DNA of 14,838 nt from an uncultured Flammeovirgaceae bacterium (GTDB lineage Bacteria; Bacteroidota; Bacteroidia; Cytophagales; Cyclobacteriaceae), in the NCBI GenBank assembly GCA_937138955.1, contig CAKZPJ010000833.1:1-14838 (forward strand). Direction: 5' to 3'. A model generated the notes under the pieces. That model had not been told where the DNA came from, did no database searches, and saw only the letters and a program-made list of their open reading frames with translations. A program made the translations under genes and the position numbers. Position 1 is the first letter of the stretch; the number at the start of each line of letters is the position of its first letter. Below, piece after piece: positions 8,039 through 14,838 of the stretch.

Positions 8039-9433
8039 ATGATAAAAGCACTAATACAACTTAACATTATCGGCCTCATTTTCTTACTCTTAGGTTTCAT
8101 GGGCATAAGTGAGGCTCAAGAAAGGAAACCCAACATTATTTTCATTCTCACCGACGATCAGCGATGGGATGCGTTAGGTTATGCGGGTAACAATATTATC
8201 CATACTCCAAACATGAATAAACTGGCGAGCAAAGGGCTTTACTTTAAGAATGCCTTTGTAACTACACCTATTTGTGCGGCTAGCCGAGCCTCTCTTCTCA
8301 CCGGACTCTACGAACGCACCCATGATTTCACCTTCGGGAAACCTACGTTAAATAACCAGTATATGTATGAAAGCTATCCTTATTTGCTTCGCAAAGCTGG
8401 TTATCAAACTGGTTTTGTGGGCAAGCTAGGCGTAAAGTTGAACGAGGGTATTGAAGACTCGCTGTTTACCACCAGTATTAAAACGTATTATCCCTACTTC
8501 AAAGAAGTTGACGGAGAACAAATGCACCTGGCCGATATCAACGGCAATCATGCCATTGATTTTATTAAGTCTAACCAAGATAGTCCGTTTTGCCTTTCTC
8601 TCTCTTTCTGGTCGCCCCACGCCAACGACGGTGCTAAAGAACAGTATTTTTGGGCTGATTACGTAGATAACTTGTATATCGATGCTGAGATTCCTTTGCC
8701 AGAGACCGCTGATCCTGCATTTTTTTCAGCTCTTCCTGAGTTTCTAAAAACCAGTATGAATCGCAAACGCTGGTACTGGCGATACGACAGTCTGGAGAAA
8801 CGCCAGAGAATGATTAAAGGATATTACAAGATGATCAGCACGGTAGATCAAGTGCTGGGCAGAATACAAACCACCCTGGAAGACGAAGGGCTAGCCGATA
8901 ATACGATAATAATTTTCATGGGTGACAATGGTTATTTCCTCGGTGAGCGAGGCTACGCCGGAAAGTGGACATTACACGAACATTCTATTCGGGTACCATT
9001 GATGATCTACGACCCTAGGCAATCGGCTGTCGAGCGGGGTAAGACTTTTGACGAAATGGTACTGAATGTAGATGTGACCCCAACTATTCTAGATTTGGCA
9101 GGGGTAAATGTACCCGAAAGCTATCACGGGCAAAGCTTGACTGCTTTTTATGACCAAAGTCCTGAGCACTGGCGATCATCCGTATTCCTAGAGCACCGAT
9201 TGGAAGGTAATCCCTTATTGATCAAAACCGATGGAGTTAGGGATGATACCTGGAAGTTTATCCGGTACGACAATCATCCCGATTTCATAGAGCTATACAA
9301 CCATCAAGAAGATCCGAATGAAACGAATAACCTCGCTTACGAAAGTGATTACACGGATTTAGTACGGCACTATCGGTATGCATGCGACTCTATTATTGAC
9401 AAACTTTTATTAGATAGAGTGCCCAGTAACTAA
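8039..9433 (+). CDS. S1-family sulfatase with CxASR maturation motif, secreted
   Basis: Formylglycine-dependent sulfatase of 464 residues. A Sec signal peptide (about residues 1-26, ending ISEA before QERKPN) lacks a lipobox cysteine, so it is predicted to be soluble in the periplasm or exported, unlike the two preceding sulfatases. Metal ligands Asp39/Asp40 lie in FILTDDQRWDALGY. The maturation motif is CAASR at Cys79, the allowed C-x-A-x-R variant of C-x-P-x-R. GDNG at 295-298 holds Asp296/Asn297, followed by GERGYAGKWTLHEHSIRVP with Lys309. The motif usually written GKWHxG is here GKLGVK (128-133): the Lys is kept and the His is replaced by Gly. Relatives with CAASR and GK(F/L)G are common among Bacteroidota and Planctomycetota sulfatases, often labelled iduronate- or acetylglucosamine-sulfatase; I cannot assign the substrate. 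Spacing is 17 bp upstream and 56 bp downstream, within the same run of genes. Confidence 0.91.
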   Translation: MIKALIQLNIIGLIFLLLGFMGISEAQERKPNIIFILTDDQRWDALGYAGNNIIHTPNMNKLASKGLYFKNAFVTTPICAASRASLLTGLYERTHDFTFGKPTLNNQYMYESYPYLLRKAGYQTGFVGKLGVKLNEGIEDSLFTTSIKTYYPYFKEVDGEQMHLADINGNHAIDFIKSNQDSPFCLSLSFWSPHANDGAKEQYFWADYVDNLYIDAEIPLPETADPAFFSALPEFLKTSMNRKRWYWRYDSLEKRQRMIKGYYKMISTVDQVLGRIQTTLEDEGLADNTIIIFMGDNGYFLGERGYAGKWTLHEHSIRVPLMIYDPRQSAVERGKTFDEMVLNVDVTPTILDLAGVNVPESYHGQSLTAFYDQSPEHWRSSVFLEHRLEGNPLLIKTDGVRDDTWKFIRYDNHPDFIELYNHQEDPNETNNLAYESDYTDLVRHYRYACDSIIDKLLLDRVPSN

Positions 9434-9489
9434 TAACGAGCTGGAGAAAATTCCGAACTGATAAGTACTCCTTTAGCTATATCCAGTAC

Positions 9490-10935
9490 ATGATGAGCAC
9501 GAAACCACATTTGCTTTTTACTTTCTGCCTGTTGTTAGCAATTTCTTTTGCTCTTCTAGCAAGCACCGGTAATCATCCCCAGGAAGAAAAGCCCAACATC
9601 GTCATTATCTACACGGATGATCAGGGGACACTGGACGCTAATTGCTACGGAGCCAGCGATCTGTATACGCCCAATATTGATCAGCTGAGTGCAACTGGAG
9701 TTCAGTTTACTCAGGCCTACGCTCACACCGTGTGTTGTCCCAGTCGGGCGGCGCTACTTACGGGTAGGCATCCTCAACGAGCTGGGATCAACCACTGGAC
9801 TCAGAACGATGCGCACGCCGAAGAAAAAGACATTAACATGCCTCTGAGTGAAATTACCATTGCTGAAATACTTCAAGAGCAGGGCTACCGAACCGGGCTT
9901 TTTGGAAAATGGCATCTAGGCGCAGCCCTAGAAAATGGACCACTGGAACAGGGGTTTGATGAGTTTTACGGGTTCAGAGGAGGGTTTATTGACAACTACG
10001 CTCATTACTTCCTGCACGGAAAAGGCTTTCACGACTTATGGCATAACAAAGAAGAAATTTTTAAGCGTAATCAATACTTTCCCGATTTAATGACGGAAAA
10101 AGCGCTTCAATTTATTGATAGTAATAAAAACCAACCCTTCTTTCTCTACGCAGCTTTCAATTTACCCCACTACCCCGAGCAGCCCGACTCTTCATTTCTA
10201 TCCTACAACACCAACCTGGACGAACCCCGAAGATCGTACGCTAATGTGATAGCTACCATTGATGATAAGATAGGGCAACTTATTGACAAGTTGGAGGTGC
10301 TGAACATCCGCGACAATACGTTCATCATTTTTATGAGTGATAACGGTCACTCAGCGGAAGAAACCATGATTAAAATCGATGATCACTCTAGTGGTCTGCC
10401 GAAAGGGACAAACTACTGTGCTAACGGAGGGGGAGGTTATACCGGGAAATGGCGTGGGGCTAAAGCCAGTTTTCTGGAAGGCGGCATTCGCGTACCAGCC
10501 ATTATTAGTTATCCGGGTCGCTTTCCTGAAGGTGAGACTAGAGATCAAATAATCAGTTGTATGGATTTTCTCCCGACCATATGTGAGATCACGGGTAGCA
10601 ACCTGCCTGATTCAGCTATTGACGGATATAGTCTACTACCCATTATAGCATCGGAAGAGGCTAAATCCTATCACCAAGTTCTGTATTTTCAGTGGCGAGA
10701 ACAGTGGGCCGTACGAGAGGGAAGATGGAAGCTGATTGTAAAGGGGCGTGACACCACCGGAAAATTTTCACATCATAAGCAAAAAGACGAAAACATGGAA
10801 TCTCCGTATTTAGCCAACTTAAAAGCAGATAACCCTGAAGAACAAAACTACGCATCAAAGCATCCTGAGGTTGTCGCACGGCTCACGAACTTATATGAAC
10901 ATTGGGAAGCCACGGTGAAAAACGAGAATAAGTAG
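9490..10935 (+). CDS. S1-family sulfatase, arylsulfatase A-type, secreted
   Basis: Formylglycine-dependent sulfatase of 481 residues. It has a hydrophobic N-terminal signal (about residues 7-25) without a clear lipobox. Metal ligands Asp43/Asp44 lie in IVIIYTDDQGTLDANCYG. The maturation motif is CCPSR: Cys82 is the formylglycine precursor and the adjacent Cys83 is the variable position. GKWHLG carries Lys140 and His142; GFDEFYGF follows, as in the arylsulfatase A/GALNS group; NLPHYP lies at about 224-229. SDNG carries Asp284/Asn285, then a loop with four consecutive glycines (313-316) and YTGKWRGAKASFLEGGIRVP with Lys320. All expected catalytic positions are present. Two start ATGs are adjacent (9490 and 9493). 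Its stop is one base before the GH106 start, so translation is probably coupled. Substrate is unknown; it is clearly a different subgroup from the other three sulfatases. Confidence 0.92.
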   Translation: MMSTKPHLLFTFCLLLAISFALLASTGNHPQEEKPNIVIIYTDDQGTLDANCYGASDLYTPNIDQLSATGVQFTQAYAHTVCCPSRAALLTGRHPQRAGINHWTQNDAHAEEKDINMPLSEITIAEILQEQGYRTGLFGKWHLGAALENGPLEQGFDEFYGFRGGFIDNYAHYFLHGKGFHDLWHNKEEIFKRNQYFPDLMTEKALQFIDSNKNQPFFLYAAFNLPHYPEQPDSSFLSYNTNLDEPRRSYANVIATIDDKIGQLIDKLEVLNIRDNTFIIFMSDNGHSAEETMIKIDDHSSGLPKGTNYCANGGGGYTGKWRGAKASFLEGGIRVPAIISYPGRFPEGETRDQIISCMDFLPTICEITGSNLPDSAIDGYSLLPIIASEEAKSYHQVLYFQWREQWAVREGRWKLIVKGRDTTGKFSHHKQKDENMESPYLANLKADNPEEQNYASKHPEVVARLTNLYEHWEATVKNENK

Positions 10936-10936
10936 A

Positions 10937-13813
10937 ATGCCTATAATAAAGATTAGACAAATTTTTCAATTAAGTTATCTAAACGCATTTTCCGTATTTG
11001 CAGCCTTATGCTTTACTCAATGCAATACTCCCAAAGAACAAACTCAGCCAAGCAATTTGGAAGAAGGCTTTCTTAGCCCTGCTGCCGAAAACCGCCCCTT
11101 AGCATTATGGCCCTGGCTCAACGGCTATGTCGATACCACCCAATTAGTCTATGAGTTGGAACAGATGAAGGACAAAGGTATGCGAGGAGCGGTGATATGG
11201 GACATCGGCGCACTAACAGACCCTGAAAAAGAAATTCCCGAAGGCCCTGCTTTCCTGGGCGATCAATCCCTAGAATACATTTCTCTGGCACTCAAGACCG
11301 CCGACAGGCTTGGCCTCGATTTGGGTATGGTAGCATCCAGCAGTTGGAACGCCGGAGGAGCTTGGGTAGATTCCGCCGATGCCAGCATGCAGCTACTTAG
11401 TACCAGCCAGCTAGTGGAAGGGGCTTCCCAAAAAAAAATTACTATTGGCACGCCTTCAGACCGCCGAGGTGACGCCATTCGGTACGGATTACTAACTTCC
11501 TTAGCGGTACCCTATTCGCCAGACAAGATGCTGGAAGGAGCTAGGGAGAACACTATCTCTTTGGATGAATTCACCTCGGGTGATAAGATAATTGAATGGG
11601 AGATACCGGAAGGAAGGTGGGAAGTACTATCATTTTTTATGGCCAATACCGGGCAAAACTTGGTGGTTCCCAGCCCTAATTCTAGCGGTTTGGTCATTGA
11701 TCACCTGAGCCGAAAAGCAACGAAAGACCATTTTGATAGTATGCTACTAAGACTAGACAAAGTCAGCACTTCGGATACTCACTTGAAATTTCTCATGCTC
11801 GACAGCTACGAAGTATGGCAGATGAAGGATTGGTCGCCGGAGTTGATCTCCCAGTTTACAGAACGTTACGAGTATGACCCTAAACCTTTTCTGCCACTAC
11901 TATTAGATCATAACAGTAAAGACAGTGTTATTACCGAGCGATTCCGGGGAGATTACAGTCGGTTGGTCAGTGATATGATGATTGAGAACCACTTTGCGCA
12001 ATCAGTGGATATTGCCAATGAACACGGAATTGAGATGTTGACTGAGGCCGGACACGGCGGTTACCCTCGGGTTGACCCACTAAAAGCACTGGGCAATTCC
12101 CATATCCCGATGGGCGAGTTTTGGAACCGTAGATGGTTTTGGGTCACCAAAGAGGCCGCCAGCGCCGCGCATATTTACGGGCATAAGCTGGTTGCTTCGG
12201 AGTCGCTTACTGGTTGGAACCACTGGCAACATGGGCCATCTGATTTCAAGCAGCTCATCGATATTGCTTTCTGCCAAGGGCTCAATCAGGTAGTGTTTCA
12301 CACTTTCGCCCACAACCCTGAAATGGCTGGGAAGCCAGGCTTTGTCTATCATGCTGGTGAGCATGTCAATGTAAATGCTACTTGGTGGGAAATGGCTCGA
12401 CCGTTCATGGATTATATCGCTCGAAGTTCCTACTTGCTCCGGCAGGGTAATTTTGTGGGCGATGCCTGCCTATACTACGGTGATCAAGCCCCCAACTTAG
12501 TTCCTCCCGAACGCATCGATCCCAACATTGAACCTAAATTCAGTGAGCATACTTGCCTACACTGCGGAAAACCCAAACCAGTTGATCCTGGAGATATGGA
12601 AGGATATGATTTTGATTACATGAATGCCGATATTATCGTCAACGCTATGCAGGTAGAAGATGGCCGACTGGTGCTACCCTCGGGTCAGTCGTACCGAGCA
12701 ATGCAGCTACCCGACCGTATGGACATTTCCTTGGAAGTTTTAAAGCGTCTAAAAGAGTTGGTATACCAAGGAGCAGTCATCGTGGGTAGAAAGCCCGAAA
12801 GAACTACTTCACTAAAAGGTTATCCGGCAGTAGATAATGAAGTGAAAGAGATTTCAGATGAATTGTGGGGCGAGATAGACGGAGAGATTGTATTTTCAAA
12901 TCAGTTTGGACAAGGCACGGTCTATTGGGGGAAGTCCTTAAAACAAGTATTAACGGAATTAAAGGTAACACCAGATTTCCAGATAGAGGGCACCGAAGAC
13001 AGCCGTCATCATATAGACTATATTCATCGGCAAACTGAAACCGAGGATATTTATTTTGTATCCAATAGTAGCCAGGCCGAAGAAAATGTGATCTGCACGT
13101 TCCGAGTAGAGTCTGGTAGGGTGCCGGAGCTATGGGATGCTACCACCGGTTTCGTACAGAAGGAAGTTCCCTATACCGAAGTTGACAATGGACTTAGTGT
13201 TGAGCTGGTACTGCCCCCCCTCGCTTCAAGGTTCGTAGTTTTTAGAGATCGATCAACTAATCAGATTGATACCATGGTTGCGGATGACTTACAATTTTCC
13301 TTCTCCAAAAATAATGTCTCCCCCAAAATTGATATAACTAATGATTGGCAGATCAGCTTCGACTCAACCATGGGTGGGCCAGCGAGCTATAACATGCCAC
13401 AGCTAACCAGTTGGTCAGATACAGAAACGGAAGGCGTAAAGTATTACTCCGGCACCGCCGAGTACACCAGAGAGTTTAGCATTGAAGAAGGTCTTCTTAC
13501 TAAAGAAGCTGTGGTCTATGTAAGCTTTACGGATATTCAGGAAATCGCACGAGTATTTATCAATGGACACGACTGCGGGATTATCTGGACTCCCCCCTAC
13601 TCCACCAATATTTCCCGTCACCTCAAACCCGGGGTAAACAAAATTACGGTTCAAGTAACCAACACCTGGAACAACCGCATTGTGGGCGATCTGCTAAATC
13701 CGGATGCACAAGCCTATACTCAGACCAATGCTAAATCCAAATTTGATGAAAATAGCCCTTTGCTAAAATCAGGATTAATTGGTTCGGCAGAAATAATATT
13801 TCATAACGATTGA
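10937..13813 (+). CDS. GH106 alpha-L-rhamnosidase
   Basis: Predicted inverting, calcium-dependent alpha-L-rhamnosidase (GH106), 958 residues. Seen: N-terminal family signature RPLALWPWLNGYVDTTQL followed by ELEQMKDKGMRGAVIWD (residues 53-89); GLDLGMVASSSWNAGGAWV at 126-144; EMLTEAGHGGYPR with Glu370; KEAASAAHIYGHKLVASESLTG with Glu422; NQVVFHTFAHNP at 450-461; NATWWE at 480-485. Glu370 and Glu422 are candidate catalytic or calcium-site acids, by position in conserved motifs only. The C-terminus (about 840-930) is a galactose-binding-like beta-sandwich with VFINGHDCGIIWTPPYSTNI. The N-terminus is hydrophobic and ends FTQC (Cys29), an imperfect lipobox with Gln before Cys, so lipidation is probable but not certain. 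An unusual Cys-x-x-Cys segment lies at 540-543. The gene starts one base after the preceding sulfatase stop and is the second, structurally unrelated rhamnosidase of the operon. Confidence 0.92.
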   Translation: MPIIKIRQIFQLSYLNAFSVFAALCFTQCNTPKEQTQPSNLEEGFLSPAAENRPLALWPWLNGYVDTTQLVYELEQMKDKGMRGAVIWDIGALTDPEKEIPEGPAFLGDQSLEYISLALKTADRLGLDLGMVASSSWNAGGAWVDSADASMQLLSTSQLVEGASQKKITIGTPSDRRGDAIRYGLLTSLAVPYSPDKMLEGARENTISLDEFTSGDKIIEWEIPEGRWEVLSFFMANTGQNLVVPSPNSSGLVIDHLSRKATKDHFDSMLLRLDKVSTSDTHLKFLMLDSYEVWQMKDWSPELISQFTERYEYDPKPFLPLLLDHNSKDSVITERFRGDYSRLVSDMMIENHFAQSVDIANEHGIEMLTEAGHGGYPRVDPLKALGNSHIPMGEFWNRRWFWVTKEAASAAHIYGHKLVASESLTGWNHWQHGPSDFKQLIDIAFCQGLNQVVFHTFAHNPEMAGKPGFVYHAGEHVNVNATWWEMARPFMDYIARSSYLLRQGNFVGDACLYYGDQAPNLVPPERIDPNIEPKFSEHTCLHCGKPKPVDPGDMEGYDFDYMNADIIVNAMQVEDGRLVLPSGQSYRAMQLPDRMDISLEVLKRLKELVYQGAVIVGRKPERTTSLKGYPAVDNEVKEISDELWGEIDGEIVFSNQFGQGTVYWGKSLKQVLTELKVTPDFQIEGTEDSRHHIDYIHRQTETEDIYFVSNSSQAEENVICTFRVESGRVPELWDATTGFVQKEVPYTEVDNGLSVELVLPPLASRFVVFRDRSTNQIDTMVADDLQFSFSKNNVSPKIDITNDWQISFDSTMGGPASYNMPQLTSWSDTETEGVKYYSGTAEYTREFSIEEGLLTKEAVVYVSFTDIQEIARVFINGHDCGIIWTPPYSTNISRHLKPGVNKITVQVTNTWNNRIVGDLLNPDAQAYTQTNAKSKFDENSPLLKSGLIGSAEIIFHND

Positions 13814-13853
13814 CCCCTGTTTCAAAAGAACTACTACCTTATTTTATACAACT

Positions 13854-14798
13854 ATGCAATCTAATCCAGCTTACCGTCAAAAGTTCAAAGTCTTCCTCAT
13901 TCCGTTGTTTCTTTTCACTGCTTGTAGCCAGCCAGTATCCGAAGATCAGGGTGGGAGAATTCCTCCGGACAATGATACATTAGAACCTGTTTCCTACCTA
14001 GATGTAGAATTAACGGACAACTTCTGGAAGCCAAAAATTGAGGTAAACAGTCTTAACGGACTAAGAAGCGTTTTTAAAGAAGCTGCGCCGTCTATTGCCA
14101 ATTTTGATATTGCTGCCGGCAAAAAGGAAGGAAGGCACAACACGGGCAGCTACGACGACCGAAATAAGGTTGGGTACGTTAGTGGAGTCGCCAGTGATTC
14201 TGACGTATATAAAATTTTACAGGGTGCTGCGTATTCTTTGCACCATCATCGCGACCCCGCCCTAGAAGAATTTGTTGATTCAGTGATAGATCGGATTGCG
14301 GCTGCTCAGGAGCCTGATGGATACCTGTTCACTTATTGGTTGATAAACGATCCGGAGATGAGATGGAGCGATATTGAAAAGAAACATGAGCTCTACTGTG
14401 CCGGTCATCTTTTTGAGGCCGCAGTAGCTTATTATGAGGTTACCAGTAAGAAGAAACTACTGGATGTCGCTACAAAGTTAGCCGATCATGTTGATGAGAT
14501 ATTTGGGCCGAATAAACGGGTTGAAGTTCCGGGTCATCAGGAGATAGAATTGGCTTTATACAAGCTCTACAAAATAACAGGCGAAGAAAGATACCTCAAC
14601 TTATCCCAGTATTTTGTGGATGAAAGAGGGAACCCTGACCGTATAGCTGATCAAATCACAGCACCCGAACACGATCCCAATGCCGACACCCCCAATCGCT
14701 GGCGACATCCATCTTATCGTCAGGATCATATGCCTATGGAAGATCAGGATTACGCGGTAGGTCACGCGGTGAGGGCTGCTTATTTTGTAACTGTTTAG
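13854..14798 (+). CDS. Truncated GH127 (DUF1680) glycoside hydrolase lipoprotein, probable pseudogene
   Basis: N-terminal half of a GH127-family enzyme. Characterised members are beta-L-arabinofuranosidases (Bifidobacterium HypBA1), with a rhamnogalacturonan-II member acting on aceric acid. Seen: lipoprotein signal ending FTAC (Cys24); YLDVELTDNFW at 48-58; GVASDSDVYKILQGAAYSL at 111-129; AAQEPDGYL at 150-158; HELYCAGHL at 178-186; PGHQEIELALYKLYKITGE at 226-244; QDHMPMEDQDYAVGHAVRAAY at 290-310. Only VTV follows Phe311 before TAG, whereas the family continues with a Y-x-G-MADVA-like helix and several hundred more residues. The C-terminal half, which in HypBA1 holds the zinc-binding Glu and the nucleophile Cys, is absent, so the product should be inactive. 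Neither of the other + frames restores the homology in the last 50 bases, so this is not a simple frameshift. It is the last gene of the operon, 40 bp after GH106. Confidence 0.88.
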   Translation: MQSNPAYRQKFKVFLIPLFLFTACSQPVSEDQGGRIPPDNDTLEPVSYLDVELTDNFWKPKIEVNSLNGLRSVFKEAAPSIANFDIAAGKKEGRHNTGSYDDRNKVGYVSGVASDSDVYKILQGAAYSLHHHRDPALEEFVDSVIDRIAAAQEPDGYLFTYWLINDPEMRWSDIEKKHELYCAGHLFEAAVAYYEVTSKKKLLDVATKLADHVDEIFGPNKRVEVPGHQEIELALYKLYKITGEERYLNLSQYFVDERGNPDRIADQITAPEHDPNADTPNRWRHPSYRQDHMPMEDQDYAVGHAVRAAYFVTV

Positions 14799-14838
14799 GT
14801 AGTTGTTAGATTACGTAAGAATGACTTGCCGTTGAGCA
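14786..14838. other. Non-homologous junction sequence replacing GH127 (possible insertion end)
   Basis: From roughly base 14786 the sequence no longer encodes GH127-like residues in any + frame: the gene's frame reads VTV-stop, and the other two reach stops after no more than about a dozen codons. The right flank lies outside the window, so no target-site duplication or terminal inverted repeat can be tested. An IS element, another rearrangement, or a misassembly at a contig edge would all fit. No transposase fragment is readable in about 50 bases. Confidence 0.35.

Larger units (their letters stand above)
1562..14798 (+). other. Probable operon: two rhamnosidases, four sulfatases, TSUP permease, GH127 remnant
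   Basis: Eight co-directional genes are separated by 32, 21, about 17 (or an overlap), 17, 56, 1 and 40 bp. No hairpin followed by a T tract was found between any of them, in contrast to the clear terminator upstream at 1484-1515. Transcription as one unit is inferred from spacing. No convincing Bacteroidota promoter was located in the 46 bases between the terminator and the GH78 start, so the operon may be fed by read-through from susCD. Confidence 0.6.

Noticed and set aside
9434..9489. 56-bp gap between the third and fourth sulfatases as a possible terminator or promoter
   Set aside because: Only a 4-bp stem (GGAG/TTCC) is visible, with no T tract and no -7/-33 pair.
12080..12364. 94-codon antisense open frame inside GH106
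   Set aside because: It covers conserved GH106 motifs on the sense strand and has no recognisable protein features.
1..14838. CRISPR arrays, tRNA or rRNA genes, complete insertion sequences, riboswitches
   Set aside because: No spaced direct repeats, cloverleaf-like segments, transposase genes or structured leaders were recognised; almost the whole window is coding.
14799..14838. Group II intron 5' end interrupting GH127
   Set aside because: The junction lacks the GUGYG-type intron start, so this specific explanation is not supported.

Overview
The window is a polysaccharide utilization locus (PUL) fragment from a Bacteroidota bacterium. The diagnostic gene is a SusD/RagB outer-membrane glycan-binding protein, a family found essentially only in that phylum. 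Bacteroidota-style lipoprotein signal peptides and weak or absent Shine-Dalgarno sequences agree with this. The heavy sulfatase load suggests a marine or otherwise sulfated-glycan-eating lineage. A finer assignment (for example marine Cytophagales) would be a guess. All genes are on the + strand, packed nearly end to end, and no gap exceeds about 105 bp.

Layout, left to right: (1) 3' part of a susD gene whose 5' end, and presumably the partner susC, lie off the left edge; (2) a 104-bp spacer holding a convincing Rho-independent terminator; (3) a GH78 alpha-L-rhamnosidase lipoprotein; (4) a type-I (S1) sulfatase resembling GlcNAc-6-sulfatases; (5) a TSUP (TauE/SafE) membrane permease; (6) an S1 sulfatase resembling sulfamidase (SGSH); (7) an S1 sulfatase with a CxASR maturation motif; (8) an S1 sulfatase of arylsulfatase-A type; (9) a GH106 alpha-L-rhamnosidase; (10) a GH127 (DUF1680) gene that stops at about half the family length just before the right edge. 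Genes 3-10 are separated by 1-56 bp and look like one operon.

Functional reading (inference): two unrelated alpha-L-rhamnosidase families, four dissimilar sulfatases and a GH127 enzyme point to a heavily sulfated, rhamnose-rich polysaccharide, such as rhamnan sulfate, ulvan side structures, or another sulfated heteroglycan. No polysaccharide lyase, GH105/GH88 uronyl hydrolase or GH39 is visible, so a complete ulvan pathway is not shown here. The sulfatases would remove sulfate esters in the periplasm or at the cell surface so the rhamnosidases can act. The TSUP permease embedded among them probably handles the sulfur anion that is released. No regulator, sulfatase-maturase (anSME), susC or rhamnose catabolic gene is in the window.

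The most notable oddities are the abrupt loss of GH127 homology about 50 bases from the right edge (probable insertion or rearrangement), the terminator separating susD from the enzyme operon, and the TSUP permease inside the sulfatase block.
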